Source of the DNA: Brevundimonas viscosa
Lineage (GTDB): Bacteria; Pseudomonadota; Alphaproteobacteria; Caulobacterales; Caulobacteraceae
NCBI RefSeq assembly: GCF_900116065.1
Contig: NZ_FOZV01000004.1
Location: 248,001-312,000, forward strand
Reading direction: 5' to 3'
Length of the DNA: 64,000 nt
Positions 39,479 to 49,283 of this stretch are shown piece by piece; within the stretch, counting starts at the first letter, position 1, and each line of letters begins with the position of its first letter. The position numbers and the translations under genes are program-made. Under the pieces are notes generated by a model, which saw only the letters and a program-made list of their open reading frames with translations, searched no databases and was not told where the DNA came from.

Positions 39479-40447
39479 TCAGAACCGGAAGGCAAGGAAG
39501 TACATCAGGGCGATGTTGATTACGAGAATCAGGCCCGCGGTCGGGACCTGGACCCGAATCACGCCGTTGAACGGCGCCTCACGGTCCGGCAGGTCCAGCA
39601 GGGCGGCGGGCACCACGTTGAAGTTGGCCGCCATCGGTGTGGTCAGGGTGCCGCAGAAGCCGGACAGCATGCCGATGGCGCAGACGATGGCCGGATCGCC
39701 GCCGAACTGCCCGACCACGAGCGGCAGGCCCACCGCGGCGGTCATCACCGGGAAGGCGGCGAAGGCGTTGCCCATGATGAAGGTGAAGAGGGCCATGCCG
39801 ACGCAGTAGGCGATCACCGCCAGCAGCCGGTGGTCGAGCGGCAAGTAGGTGGCGAACAACTCGCCGATGCGGTCGCCAACCCCCGCGATAACGAAGACGG
39901 CGCCCAGCGAGGCCAGCATCTGGGGCAGGACGCCGGCCCAGCCGACCGCATCCATCAGTCGCCGCCCTTCCTGGAGCGGGGCCAGCACCGGCGGCCGCAG
40001 CCACGCCATGGCCAGCGCCAGGCCGGCGGCCACCCCGAGGCCGAGAGCGATGAGCGTCGGCTGCTCTGGCCCGAACAGGGGCACGCCGAAGATGACTGTC
40101 TTGTCCAGCACAAGCGCGCCCAGCAGGGCCACCGCCGGGATCAGCAGGGCGGGGACGAACAGCCAGTCGCCGCGCCGCTGAGCGCTCGCCAGCCGCTCCT
40201 CGCCCGTGGTGGTGGCGGGCTTGCCCTGACCCAGCCATTTGAAGCCTGCGATGACGGCCAGCGCCACGACCAGCAGGCCGTTGGCGAGGTCGGACAGGTA
40301 GGACCCGAACAGGAAGCTGACCGCCAGCAGGCCCCAGAAGGCGGTGTTGCCGAGCCGCTTCGGATTGGCGCGGTCGCCGGCGCTGAGCAGGGCGAAGGCG
40401 AGGAAGGTCAGGCCGGCGAAGATGTAGAGCCACTGCAGGGTGATCAT
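39479..40447 (-). CDS. DUF979 family membrane protein (transport pair, subunit 2)
   Basis: This 322-residue protein has about 8-10 hydrophobic segments. It begins LQWLYIFAGLTFLAFALLSA and includes AFPVMTAAVGLPLVVGQFGG and MLSGFCGTLTTPMAANFNVV, which resemble the re-entrant loops of ion-transporter-superfamily carriers. DUF979 proteins occur next to DUF969 proteins. It overlaps DUF969 by ATGA here and follows a 5-oxoprolinase gene, so I infer that the pair carries 5-oxoproline or related compounds. The substrate is not shown by sequence. Confidence 0.85.
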   Translation of the reverse strand: MITLQWLYIFAGLTFLAFALLSAGDRANPKRLGNTAFWGLLAVSFLFGSYLSDLANGLLVVALAVIAGFKWLGQGKPATTTGEERLASAQRRGDWLFVPALLIPAVALLGALVLDKTVIFGVPLFGPEQPTLIALGLGVAAGLALAMAWLRPPVLAPLQEGRRLMDAVGWAGVLPQMLASLGAVFVIAGVGDRIGELFATYLPLDHRLLAVIAYCVGMALFTFIMGNAFAAFPVMTAAVGLPLVVGQFGGDPAIVCAIGMLSGFCGTLTTPMAANFNVVPAALLDLPDREAPFNGVIRVQVPTAGLILVINIALMYFLAFRF

Positions 40448-41160
40448 CGGCCGGCCTCCGGGGCGGCGACCTGCCGGGCCAGCGAACGATCGAGCAGCAC
40501 CAGCCGGGTCCCGTGCACCAACAGGGCGGCGATGGCGGTGGGGATGGCCCAGACCGACAGCTGCAACGGCTCGACGAGGATGCCGTTGGCCTCAAGGAAG
40601 CCCTTGATCAGCAGGATGGAAGCGATGGCGATGAAGATGTCCTCGCCGAAGAACAGGGCGATGTTGTCGACCGCCGCGGCGTGGGCGCGGACCCGGTAAC
40701 GGACGGCGTCCGGCAGGTCCCCGTGCCGCGCTTCGGCCGCCGCCTCGGCCATCGGCGCGATCAGCGGCCGGACCATCTGCGGATGGCCGCCCAGCTTGGT
40801 CTGGCCCAGCGCAGCGCTGACCTGGCGGAGGACGAAATAGGCCAGCAGGATGCGCCCTGTGGTGGCGCCCCGGGCCGTGGAGATCAGGATGCGGGCCCGT
40901 TCCTGCAGGCCGTAGCGTTCGAGAATGCCGATCAGCGGCAGGACCAGCCAGATCACGCTGATGTAGCGGTAGTCGTTGAAGGCCCTGCCGAAGGCCGCGA
41001 TGGTGTCGAGCGCCGCCGTCCAGAGCGCGGCGGGGCTGACGCCGGGCGCGAACGCCGCGGCCACGCCGGTGACCACTGCGGCGGCGAGGATCACCGCCAG
41101 CGGATTGAGCCGCGCCACGAAGCCGCCGACCAGCACGGCGATGCCCAGTAGAACCCACAT
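40444..41160 (-). CDS. DUF969 family membrane protein (transport pair, subunit 1)
   Basis: This 238-residue polytopic membrane protein begins [20 protein letters not shown]. It includes [20 protein letters not shown] and the conserved polar stretch [33 protein letters not shown] lies upstream of ATG 41160. It is co-oriented with and 59 nt after the 5-oxoprolinase gene and overlaps DUF979. Together with DUF979 it probably forms one split carrier. Confidence 0.85.
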   Translation of the reverse strand: MWVLLGIAVLVGGFVARLNPLAVILAAAVVTGVAAAFAPGVSPAALWTAALDTIAAFGRAFNDYRYISVIWLVLPLIGILERYGLQERARILISTARGATTGRILLAYFVLRQVSAALGQTKLGGHPQMVRPLIAPMAEAAAEARHGDLPDAVRYRVRAHAAAVDNIALFFGEDIFIAIASILLIKGFLEANGILVEPLQLSVWAIPTAIAALLVHGTRLVLLDRSLARQVAAPEAGR

Positions 41161-41219
41161 CCGACGTTCCCCTCCGTTGCGGCGCGAGAGTTGCGCCGTT
41201 CGCCGCCGCCGGAAAGCCC

Positions 41220-44200
41220 TCAGGGCCTCCCGAACCCTCCGCCGCCCGGCGTTTCGATCACGAACACGTCGCCCGAGGCCATCTCGACCTCGGCGGTCGA
41301 GCCCAATGTCTCCGTGGAGCCGTCCGCCCGGTCGATCCGGTTGACGCCCGGAGCGCCCGGGGCGCCGCCATCCACGCCGAAGGGCGGGACGCGACGGCGG
41401 TTGGACAGGATCGCCGCCGTCATCGGCTCAAGAAAGCGCACCCGCCGCACCGCTCCGTCCCCCCCGCGATGGCGACCGGCGCCGCCCGAGCCGCGGCGGA
41501 TTGAGAATTCCTCGAGCAGGACCGGGAAGCGGGTCTCCAGCACCTCGGGGTCGGTCAGCCGGCTGTTGGTCATGTGGGTCTGCACCGCGGATGTCCCGTC
41601 GAAGTCCGGGCCGGCGCCCGAGCCGCCGGCGATGGTCTCGTAGTACTGCCGGGTCGCGTCGCCGAAGGTGAAGTTGTTCATCGTTCCCTGACTGCCCGCC
41701 AGCACGCCGAGCGCGCCGTAGAGGGCGTCGACGACGGCCTGGCTGGTCTCGACGTTCCCCGCCACCACCGCCGCCGGGTAGCGCGGGTTGAGCATCGAGC
41801 CTTCCGGCACGATCAGCCGGATGGGCTTGAGGCAGCCTTCGTTCAGGGGGATGGCGTGGTCGACGAGGGTGCGGAACACGTAGAGGGCGGCGGCCCGCGT
41901 GATCGACAGCGGGGCGTTGAAGTTGTTCGGCCGCTGGTCGCTGGTGCCGGTGAAGTCGACCACCGCGCCGCGGGTCGCCGGATCCACATCGATGCGCACG
42001 CGGATGACCGCTCCGTCGTCCATCTCCAAGGCGAAGGAACCGGGCTTCAGCGCCGCGATGGCGCGGCGCACGGCCTCCTCGGCGTTGGCCTGGACGTGGC
42101 CCATGTAGGCCTCGATCGCGGGGCGGCCGAACTCCCCGACCATGCGCGCCAGCTCGTCGGCTCCACGGGCGCAGGCCGCGATCTGGGCCTTCAGGTCGGC
42201 GAGGTTCTGATCGACGTTGCGCGACGGGTGGGGGCCGGAGGCGAACAGGGCCCGCGTCTCCGCCTCGCGCAACGCGCCGGCGTCGACCAGAAGGAAGTCG
42301 TCGATCAGGACGCCCTCGTCCTCGACCGTGCGGGAGCCGGGCGGCATCGAGCCCGGCGTGATCCCGCCGATGTCGGCGTGGTGACCGCGCGCCGCGAGGA
42401 AGAAGGCGGGCGAGACGTCGCCGTCGAGGAAGACCGGCAGGATGACGGTGATGTCGGGCAGATGGGTGCCGCCGTTGTAGGGGGCGTTCAGCATGTAGAC
42501 GTCGCCGGGCTTCATGCCCCGGCCGTCGGCGGCGTCGCCGCGGGAGCGGATCACCGTGCGGATGCTCTCGCCCATGGAGCCGAGGTGCACCGGGATGTGC
42601 GGGGCGTTGGCGATCAGCGCTCCGCCCGCGTCGAACACGGCGCAGCTGAAGTCGAGCCGCTCCTTGATGTTGACCGAGTAGGCGGTGGCCCTCAGCGCCT
42701 CGCCCATCTGTTCGGCGCAGGCCATGAAGCGGCTGTTGAACACCTCGAGCAGGATCGGATCGACCTCGGTCCCGACGGCCGTCCGGGCGGGCAGGGGCGT
42801 GACGCGTTCGAGGATCAGGTTCAGCGCCGGGTCCACCGTCGCCCGCCAGCCGGGCTCGACCACGGTGGTGCCGGTGTCCTCCAGCACCACCGCAGGGCCG
42901 TCGATGGTCGCGCCGGGGGCGAGCTGTTCGCGCCGCCAGACCGGCGCTTCCCGGCGCTCTCCCGCCATCCAGACCGGGATCGCGCCCAGAGCCGCGGCTG
43001 TTCCGTCGGCGGCGAAGCCGGGTGCTTCCGCGACGCGATGCGACACTCCTGCCGCCTCGACCTCCAGCGTTTCGACCACGAGGCCCTTGCCCTCGGCAAA
43101 GAAGCCGAAGCGCCTCCGGTGCAAGGTCTCGAAGTCGGAGCGCATCGCCTCGGCCGATCCGAACGGCACCGTGAGAGGCGTGTCGGAGCCGGCGAACTTC
43201 ACCTCCGCCCGCGCGGAGACGCCGGTCTGGTCGTCGGCGAAGCCCTGGGCCGTCAGTTCCGCCCGCGCCTCGGCCGCAAGCCCCGCGATCCGGTCGGCCA
43301 TCTCCGCGTCGCGGGAGGGCTCCAGCGGCAGGGCGGCGGTGGCCTGGCGGATCGCCCGCACCTCGGCCAGGCCCATGCCGTAGGCCGAGAGCACCCCGGC
43401 GAAGGGGTGCAGCATGACTTTCGTCATGCCAAGGGCGTCCGCGACGAGGCAGGCATGCTGGCCGCCGGCGCCGCCGAAGCAGTTCAGCACATAGCGGGTG
43501 ACGTCGTAGCCGCGCTGGATGGAGATCGACTTGATCGCCTCGGCCATGTTCTGCACGGCGATGGTGACGAAGCCCTCCGCCAGCGCCTCCGGCGAGGTTT
43601 CCCGCCCGGTCGCCCTGGTCACCTCCGCCGCCAGCGCCTCGAAGGCCGCACGCACCGCGCCGGCGTCGAGGGGCTGGTCGGCGTCGGGCCCGAAGACCGT
43701 CGGGAAGAACTCGGGCTTCAGCTTGCCGAGCATGACGTTGCAGTCGGTGACCGTCAGCGGGCCGCCGCGCCGGTAGGCGAGGGGGCCGGGAACGGCGCCG
43801 GCGGACTCGGGGCCGACCCGGAGGCGCGCCCCGTCGAAGCGGCAGATGGATCCGCCGCCGGCCGCCACGGTGTGGATCGACAACATCGGCGCGCGCAGCC
43901 GCACCCCGGCGACGACGGCGTCGGCGGTGCGCTCGTACTCTCCGGCGAAGTGCGAGACGTCGGTCGAGGTGCCGCCCATGTCGAAGCCGATGACCCGGTC
44001 GAAGCCCGCGACGCGGGCGGTCTCGGCCATGCCGACCACGCCGCCCGCCGGACCCGAGAGGATGGCGTCCTTGCCGCGGAACGCGTCCGCCGCGGTCAGG
44101 CCGCCGCTCGATTGCATGAACAGCAGCGGCGTCGCCTCACCCAGTTCGCCAGCGACGTGGTGGACGTAGGCGCGCAACACCGGCGACAGGTAGGCGTCGG

Positions 44201-44843
44201 CGACGGTGGTGTCGCCGCGGCCGATCAGCTTGATCAGCGCGCCGACCTCGTGGCTGACCGAGACCTGGCTGAAGCCGATCTCGGAGGCGATCGCCGCCAC
44301 CTGCCGTTCGTGCTCCGGATAGCGCCAGCCATGTACCAGGACGATGGCCACGGCGCGGAAGCCGGCGCCGAACGCCGTCTGCAATACCCGCCTCGTCCCC
44401 AAGATATCCAAAGACCTGTCCACGGCCCCATCGGCGCGGACCCGTTCGTCAATCTCAACGACCCGATCATAGAGTTGGTCTTGTAGTCGGATGTGGCGCG
44501 CGAACAGGTCGGGCCGGCTTTGCCAGCCTATCCTCAGGGCGTCGCCGAAGCCGCGGGTGATCGCCAGCGCGGTGGGCTGGCCCTTGCGCTCGAGCAGGGC
44601 GTTGGTGGCGACGGTGGTGCCCATGCGCACGCCGTCGACGAGGCCGGCGGGCAGGGGACCGGCGCCTGCGCCAAGCACGCGCCGCACCCCTTCGACCGCC
44701 GCGTCGGCGTATTGCTCGGGGTTGTCGGACAGCAGTTTGGCGGTGCTCAGGCGGCCGTCCGGCGCGCGCGCCACCACGTCGGTGAAGGTGCCGCCGCGAT
44801 CGATCCAGAAGCGCCAGCCGGGAGCGGCGGGGGCTGGCGGCAT
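41220..44843 (-). CDS. 5-oxoprolinase/hydantoinase family protein (single-chain HyuAB type)
   Basis: ATP-dependent hydrolysis of 5-oxo-L-proline to glutamate is the expected reaction. The 1207 residues join a HyuA-like half (about 1-690; [48 protein letters not shown]) to a HyuB-like half (about 700-1207; [44 protein letters not shown] end). Length and fused order match eukaryotic-type OPLAH rather than split hydantoinases. The related acetone carboxylase and hydantoinase families remain alternatives. The linked DUF969/DUF979 pair supports the 5-oxoproline assignment. Confidence 0.85.
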   Translation of the reverse strand: MPPAPAAPGWRFWIDRGGTFTDVVARAPDGRLSTAKLLSDNPEQYADAAVEGVRRVLGAGAGPLPAGLVDGVRMGTTVATNALLERKGQPTALAITRGFGDALRIGWQSRPDLFARHIRLQDQLYDRVVEIDERVRADGAVDRSLDILGTRRVLQTAFGAGFRAVAIVLVHGWRYPEHERQVAAIASEIGFSQVSVSHEVGALIKLIGRGDTTVADAYLSPVLRAYVHHVAGELGEATPLLFMQSSGGLTAADAFRGKDAILSGPAGGVVGMAETARVAGFDRVIGFDMGGTSTDVSHFAGEYERTADAVVAGVRLRAPMLSIHTVAAGGGSICRFDGARLRVGPESAGAVPGPLAYRRGGPLTVTDCNVMLGKLKPEFFPTVFGPDADQPLDAGAVRAAFEALAAEVTRATGRETSPEALAEGFVTIAVQNMAEAIKSISIQRGYDVTRYVLNCFGGAGGQHACLVADALGMTKVMLHPFAGVLSAYGMGLAEVRAIRQATAALPLEPSRDAEMADRIAGLAAEARAELTAQGFADDQTGVSARAEVKFAGSDTPLTVPFGSAEAMRSDFETLHRRRFGFFAEGKGLVVETLEVEAAGVSHRVAEAPGFAADGTAAALGAIPVWMAGERREAPVWRREQLAPGATIDGPAVVLEDTGTTVVEPGWRATVDPALNLILERVTPLPARTAVGTEVDPILLEVFNSRFMACAEQMGEALRATAYSVNIKERLDFSCAVFDAGGALIANAPHIPVHLGSMGESIRTVIRSRGDAADGRGMKPGDVYMLNAPYNGGTHLPDITVILPVFLDGDVSPAFFLAARGHHADIGGITPGSMPPGSRTVEDEGVLIDDFLLVDAGALREAETRALFASGPHPSRNVDQNLADLKAQIAACARGADELARMVGEFGRPAIEAYMGHVQANAEEAVRRAIAALKPGSFALEMDDGAVIRVRIDVDPATRGAVVDFTGTSDQRPNNFNAPLSITRAAALYVFRTLVDHAIPLNEGCLKPIRLIVPEGSMLNPRYPAAVVAGNVETSQAVVDALYGALGVLAGSQGTMNNFTFGDATRQYYETIAGGSGAGPDFDGTSAVQTHMTNSRLTDPEVLETRFPVLLEEFSIRRGSGGAGRHRGGDGAVRRVRFLEPMTAAILSNRRRVPPFGVDGGAPGAPGVNRIDRADGSTETLGSTAEVEMASGDVFVIETPGGGGFGRP

Positions 44844-44910
44844 GACGAGTCTCCGGCGAGGCTAACCAGGCGCCAGCCTAGCGCCGGCCGTTTCCGCCCC
44901 GCAACCCGAC

Positions 44911-45084
44911 CTATGGCCCGCCAGCCACCGAGCCGGCGACCGCCATCGCCAGCGCCTCCAGATCCACAGGACCGTCGATGCGCACGCGCCCGGGCGTCCC
45001 TTCGCTCAGCCGCAGGGCGCCGTCCGCCTCGGCGGCCTGGCGCTGGAGTTCCGTCCGCAAGGCGTCGACGATCTGCGCTTCCAT
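44911..45084 (-). CDS. Small protein of unknown function after hisIE
   Basis: This 57-residue frame reads MEAQIVDALRTELQRQAAEA, then LRLSEGTPGRVRIDGPVDLE and a short hydrophobic tail ALAMAVAGSVAGG. It looks like a folded small alpha/beta protein. Start codons at 45084, 45090 and 45108 are all in frame, and none has a strong ribosome-binding site. It follows hisIE in the same direction, possibly as the operon's last gene. The start region contains a 22-nt tandem duplication. Low to moderate confidence that it is expressed. Confidence 0.4.
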   Translation of the reverse strand: MEAQIVDALRTELQRQAAEADGALRLSEGTPGRVRIDGPVDLEALAMAVAGSVAGGP

Positions 45085-45085
45085 A

Positions 45086-45128
45086 TCCATGCCGGGACAA
45101 CCGCCCATCCATGCCGGGACAACCGCCC
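45086..45128. repeat. 22-nt tandem duplication
   Basis: TCCATGCCGGGACAACCGCC plus a final C occurs at 45086-45106 and again at 45108-45128, giving 21 identical bases with a period of 22. It covers the start region of the small ORF that follows hisIE. Because 22 is not a multiple of three, the two copies are read in different frames. Confidence 0.9.
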
Positions 45129-45150
45129 GGGCCCGGTGCGGTTCCGCGGC

Positions 45151-45765
45151 TCAGCCCCCGGCCGTCGCCCGCGCATCCAGCACATCGAGCACCGCCTGCA
45201 GGGGCAGGCCGCGCGCGCGCAGCAGCACCAGCAGGTGGTAGAGCAGGTCCGCCGCTTCGGAGGCCAGCTCCTCGTCAGGCCCGGCGGCGCCCGCCAGCGC
45301 CGTCTCAACGCCCTCCTCGCCGACCTTCTGGGCCGCCCGCTTGGGGCCCTCGGCCAGAAGGCGCGCGGTCCAGCTGGTCGCCGGGTCGGCCGCGGCGCGG
45401 GCCGCGATGGTCGCCTCCAGTCGCGCCAGCCGGCCGAGCCCCGGCGCATCTTCGGCGCCGAAGCAGCTGGTGCTTCCGAGGTGGCAGGCGGGGCCTCGAG
45501 GACGCACCTTCAGCACAAGGGCGTCCGCGTCGCAGTCGGGCATGATCGAGACCACGTCGAGCCGATTTCCGGAGGTCTCGCCCTTGCGCCAGCGCCCGCC
45601 GCGCGAGCGCGAAAAGAAGGTCGCCTCGCGCGACGCCACGGTCTCCTCCAGCGCCGCCCGGTCCATGTAAGCGAGCGTCAGCACCTGCAGGGTGGCGGCG
45701 TCCTGCACCACGACAGGGACGAGGCCGCCGCCCTTGGCGAAATCCACGCCGTCGATGTCGATCAT
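45151..45765 (-). CDS. hisIE: Bifunctional phosphoribosyl-AMP cyclohydrolase / phosphoribosyl-ATP pyrophosphatase
   Basis: Carries out steps two and three of histidine synthesis. The 204 residues consist of a HisI domain (about 1-110, metal site near PDCDADALVLKV and GPACHLGSTSCFG) and a C-terminal HisE domain (about 115-204, KVGEEGVETALAGA and ELASEAADLLYHLLVLLRA). In Caulobacterales hisI and hisE can be separate, so the fusion is of some note. ATG 45765 overlaps the hisF stop (ATGA). Confidence 0.94.
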   Translation of the reverse strand: MIDIDGVDFAKGGGLVPVVVQDAATLQVLTLAYMDRAALEETVASREATFFSRSRGGRWRKGETSGNRLDVVSIMPDCDADALVLKVRPRGPACHLGSTSCFGAEDAPGLGRLARLEATIAARAAADPATSWTARLLAEGPKRAAQKVGEEGVETALAGAAGPDEELASEAADLLYHLLVLLRARGLPLQAVLDVLDARATAGG

Positions 45766-46529
45766 GGCCGCACCTCGATCCCGGCGACCGCGAGGGCCGC
45801 CTTCAGTTCCGGAATGGCCAGCGCCCCCGAGTGGAACACGCTGGCCGCCAGCGCGCCCGAGACGTCGGCCTGCTCGAACACCTCGCGGAAGTGCCGGGCC
45901 TCGCCGGCGCCGCCCGACGCCACCAGGGGAACGGTCAGCCGCGCCCGCGCCGCCTTCAGCTGCTCCAGGTCGTATCCGCGCCGGACGCCGTCCTCGTCCA
46001 TGCAGTTCAGGACGATCTCGCCGGCGCCCAGGTCCTGCGCCTCGACGATCCAGTCCAGCGTTCGCCGGCCCGCGGCCCCGCTGCGCGACGGATCGCCCGT
46101 GTACTGATGCACCATCCAGTCGTCGCCGCTGCGTCGGGAATCGACGCCGACGACCACGCTCTGGCCGCCGAACCGTCCGGCCAGCTCGCCGACCAGCTCG
46201 GGCCGCTGCAGCGCCGGGGTGTTTACCGACACTTTGTCCGCCCCGCTGTCGAGGCAGCGGCCGGCCTGCTCGACGGTGCGGATGCCGCCGGCGACGCAGA
46301 ACGGTATGTCCAGCAGCCGCGCGATGTCGCGCACCCAGCCGTAGTCGAGCGTTCGCCCCTCGGGGCTGGCGGTGATGTCGTAGAAGACGAGCTCGTCGGC
46401 CCCGGCGTCGCGATAGCGGGCCGCCAGCTCGGCGGCGTCGCCCATGTCGACGTGACCCTCGAAGCGGACGCCCTTGACCACCCGGCCGTCCTTGACGTCG
46501 AGACAGGGAATGATGCGACGCGCTGTCAT
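45762..46529 (-). CDS. hisF: Imidazole glycerol phosphate synthase cyclase subunit
   Basis: Uses ammonia from HisH to make imidazole glycerol phosphate and AICAR. The 255-residue barrel has catalytic Asp in IPCLDVKDGRVVKGV near residue 11 and phosphate sites VAGGIRT and SGGAG. ATG 46529 overlaps the hisA stop; the long frame upstream is hisA out of frame. Confidence 0.96.
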   Translation of the reverse strand: MTARRIIPCLDVKDGRVVKGVRFEGHVDMGDAAELAARYRDAGADELVFYDITASPEGRTLDYGWVRDIARLLDIPFCVAGGIRTVEQAGRCLDSGADKVSVNTPALQRPELVGELAGRFGGQSVVVGVDSRRSGDDWMVHQYTGDPSRSGAAGRRTLDWIVEAQDLGAGEIVLNCMDEDGVRRGYDLEQLKAARARLTVPLVASGGAGEARHFREVFEQADVSGALAASVFHSGALAIPELKAALAVAGIEVRP

Positions 46530-47251
46530 GCGGCCAGGGCCTGCTCGAGCGAGAAGCGCCCCTCGTACAGCGCCCGGCCGACGATGGCCCCGGCGCAGCC
46601 GAGGCGCCGGGCCGCGGCGAGGTCGTCCAGCGTGGCGACGCCGCCGGACGCCTGCACCGCCAGGTCGGGCCGCCGCGCCACGATCTGCGCCAGCAGGTCG
46701 AGGTTGGGGCCGGTCAGGGCGCCGTCGCGGCCGACGTCGGTGACCAGCAGGTGATGTGCGGTCCCCGGCGGGTAGCGATCGAGCGCCGCCCAGAGGTCGA
46801 CCTCGGCGGCCTCCGTCCAGCCCTTGAGGGCGGGGACGTAGCGGTCGCCGTCGGCCTTCACGTCGATCGCGAGGGTGATCCGCTCCGCGCCGAAGTCGGC
46901 CAGCCACCCCGCCACCGTTTCCGGATCGGTCACGGCCAGCGAACCCACCACCACGCGGCTGACCCCGGCCTCCAGCAGCGCCTCCACGTCGCTCCGGGAG
47001 CGCACCCCGCCGCCCGACTGGATGCGGACGTCGACGGCGCGCGTCAATTCGCCGATCAGCGCGTGTTGCCGGGCCTGTCCTGCCTCGGCTCCGTCCAGAT
47101 CGACGATGTGGACCCACGCCGCGCCGGCGGCGGCGAACGCGGCCAGACGGGCGGCCGGCTGCTCGTCATAGTTGGTCACCTGGTCGAACCGCCCATGCAT
47201 CAGCCGCACGCAGACGCCGTACTTCAGGTCGATGGCGGGATAGACGGTCAC
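46526..47251 (-). CDS. hisA: Phosphoribosylformimino-AICAR ribotide isomerase
   Basis: Isomerises ProFAR to PRFAR. The 241-residue TIM barrel is related to HisF, with catalytic Asp in YPAIDLKYGVCVRL near the start and Asp in VTDVGRDGALTGPN. It starts at GTG 47251, overlapping the hisH stop (GTGA); the longer upstream frame is not supported. Confidence 0.96.
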   Translation of the reverse strand: MTVYPAIDLKYGVCVRLMHGRFDQVTNYDEQPAARLAAFAAAGAAWVHIVDLDGAEAGQARQHALIGELTRAVDVRIQSGGGVRSRSDVEALLEAGVSRVVVGSLAVTDPETVAGWLADFGAERITLAIDVKADGDRYVPALKGWTEAAEVDLWAALDRYPPGTAHHLLVTDVGRDGALTGPNLDLLAQIVARRPDLAVQASGGVATLDDLAAARRLGCAGAIVGRALYEGRFSLEQALAA

Positions 47252-47850
47252 GCGGGCAGCTCCAGAAAGTTGCGCAGGATGCGGGCGCCCGTCCCGGACG
47301 AGCGTTCGGGGTGAAACTGGCATCCCCAGCGGTTCGCCATACGCACCGCCGCCGGGACCGGATCGCCGTAGTCGGCGCGGGCGAGCGTCGTGGGCCCGTC
47401 CGGACAGACGAAGCTGTGCACGAAATAGGCCCAGCTCTCATCGCCGAGGCCTTCCAGCAGCGGGTCGTCGCGCATGATCTCCAGCCGCGACCAGCCCATG
47501 TGCGGCACGGTGCGGCCGGGGCCGGCCTGCAGGCGTCGGACCTCTCCGGGGATCAGGCCCAGCAACGGGGCGCCGCCGCCTTCCTCGCTGGTCTCGAACA
47601 GCAGCTGCTGACCGAGGCAGACGCCGAGCAGGGGGCGGGTGAAGGCGCGGATCGACTCGATCAGGCCCAGCTCGCCAAGCCGGGCCATGGCGTAGCCCGC
47701 GGCTCCGACGCCGGGCAGGATCAGCCGTTCGGCGGCGGCGACCGCCTCCGCCGTGTCGACCAGATGCACGCGGGCGCCCAGCCGTTCGAGAGCGAAGCTC
47801 ACCGAGGCGAGATTGCCGGCGCCGTAGGAGAGGACCGCGACCTCGCTCAC
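47248..47850 (-). CDS. hisH: Imidazole glycerol phosphate synthase glutaminase subunit
   Basis: Releases ammonia from glutamine for HisF. This 200-residue class I amidotransferase has nucleophilic Cys in LLGVCLGQQLLFE and the His/Glu pair in FHPERSSGTG. The oxyanion-strand sequence PGVGAAGYAM is typical. It overlaps hisB by four bases. Confidence 0.95.
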   Translation of the reverse strand: MSEVAVLSYGAGNLASVSFALERLGARVHLVDTAEAVAAAERLILPGVGAAGYAMARLGELGLIESIRAFTRPLLGVCLGQQLLFETSEEGGGAPLLGLIPGEVRRLQAGPGRTVPHMGWSRLEIMRDDPLLEGLGDESWAYFVHSFVCPDGPTTLARADYGDPVPAAVRMANRWGCQFHPERSSGTGARILRNFLELPA

Positions 47851-49283
47851 AGCACCCCCTTGGTGCTGGGCACCGCCTCGCCCTCGACGCGGATCGCCTG
47901 GCGCAGGGCGCGGCCGAAGGCCTTGTAGACCGCCTCGGTCTTGTGGTGGTCGTCGTCGCCCGTCACGGAGACGTGGATGGCTGCGCCGAGGTGCTCGGCC
48001 AGCGAGCGGAACACGTGGGCCGTCAGGTCGGTGCGGTAGTCGCCGATGAAGGGCGTGGCGAAGTTTCCGTCGAACACCGGAAATGGCCGTCCAGACAGAT
48101 CGATCGACACCTTCGCTTCGGCCTCGTCCATGGGCAGGACGAAGCCGTAACGAGCGATGCCGCGACGTTCGCCGAGGGCCTGCCTCAGAGCCTGGCCCAG
48201 AGCGATGGCGCAGTCCTCGATGGTGTGGTGGGGATCGGTGTGCAGATCGCCCTCGCAGGCCAGCCGCAGCGAAAAGCCGCCGTGGGCCGCCACCTGCTCC
48301 AGCATGTGGTCGAAGAAGCCGACGCCGGTGGCGATGCGCACCGGCCCGGCCGCGTCGAGGTCGACGGCGCAGACGATCCGCGTCTCCTTCGTGTCGCGCA
48401 CCGCCTCTCCGGTGCGGTTCGGACGGGCCGCGGCAGGGGCGAGGCGCAGCGCCGTCAGCAGGCGATCGTTCACCGCCGTCTTCGCCGCCACCGGCAGGCG
48501 AAGACGGTCGCCGTCCCGGTCAGCCGGCACGCCGAGCCGGGCGAGATCGGCCAGCGTCGCGTCGATGTCCTGAGGATGCACGAGCAGAGTCGGGCCTTCG
48601 CCGGGCTCGACCGGCATCCGTATCGCCAGCGCCGACGCGAGCCGGGCGCGTTCCCGCCTGACCGCGGCGATCCGCTCGGCGGTTTCGATCATCCGGGAAG
48701 GGTCCAACGCCTGCAGCGCCATCCGCGCCGAGGGCGTCGGCAGGGCGTGCGGCTCCATCACCGCCGCCAGCCGCGCCAGCGCCTCCGGCCAGCCCAGCGC
48801 CGCGCCCACTCGGGCGCCCGCCAGACCGTACGCCAGCGACAGGCTGCGCAGCACGACCAGGTTGGGCTGGTCGGCGATCACCGTGGCCGCCGAGGCAGCG
48901 TCTTCGAACTCGATGGGGCCCTCGTCGACGACGAGCAGGGCGGGGGCGACGCGGGCGGCCGTACCCGCCAACGTCTCCGGCGAAGCCCCGCCGCGCACGA
49001 CCACGGCGGCGACGCCGGCGCCCGCCGGAGGGCTGGGGTAGAGGTCGGTCAGGGCGAGATAGGGCTGCGCCTCCGGCGCCTCGACCGCCAGACCGGCGCG
49101 CGCCGCCATGCGCCAGACCAGCTCGAGCCCGTGGGTCACGCCGCGCACCGGCAGCACGCTGTCGGCCGGCACGCCGTAGACCTCGGCCATGCGCGCCGAC
49201 AGGGCCGCCGGCCCCGCCGGGTAGCGTTCCAGACCGTCGCCGGCGGCGACGAGCGGCGGGAAGGGCGCGGGCAGGGGGCTCAT
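47847..49283 (-). CDS. hisB: HisC-like pseudo-aminotransferase fused to imidazoleglycerol-phosphate dehydratase (HisB)
   Basis: The 478 residues form two parts. Residues about 292-478 are a complete HisB dehydratase with the metal-binding motifs HHTIED and DHHKTEA and the end VPSTKGVL. Residues 1-285 align by motifs with histidinol-phosphate aminotransferase: YP near 21, VVDEGPIEFED near 120, VVLRSLSLAYGLAGARVG at 143-160 and VNDRLLTAL near 275. The PLP lysine is Leu150 (codon CTG), the DEAY tyrosine is Pro123 and NPNNPTG is absent; Arg158 remains. The fusion sits where hisC normally sits, between hisD and hisH. ATG 49283 overlaps the hisD stop. Dehydratase function is confident; the first domain is probably non-catalytic. 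Confidence 0.9.
   Translation of the reverse strand: MSPLPAPFPPLVAAGDGLERYPAGPAALSARMAEVYGVPADSVLPVRGVTHGLELVWRMAARAGLAVEAPEAQPYLALTDLYPSPPAGAGVAAVVVRGGASPETLAGTAARVAPALLVVDEGPIEFEDAASAATVIADQPNLVVLRSLSLAYGLAGARVGAALGWPEALARLAAVMEPHALPTPSARMALQALDPSRMIETAERIAAVRRERARLASALAIRMPVEPGEGPTLLVHPQDIDATLADLARLGVPADRDGDRLRLPVAAKTAVNDRLLTALRLAPAAARPNRTGEAVRDTKETRIVCAVDLDAAGPVRIATGVGFFDHMLEQVAAHGGFSLRLACEGDLHTDPHHTIEDCAIALGQALRQALGERRGIARYGFVLPMDEAEAKVSIDLSGRPFPVFDGNFATPFIGDYRTDLTAHVFRSLAEHLGAAIHVSVTGDDDHHKTEAVYKAFGRALRQAIRVEGEAVPSTKGVL

Noticed and set aside
41574..44486. A 970-codon plus-strand open frame opposite the 5-oxoprolinase gene
   Set aside because: Antisense shadow of a well-supported gene; rich in Gly, Arg, His and Asp with no motifs.
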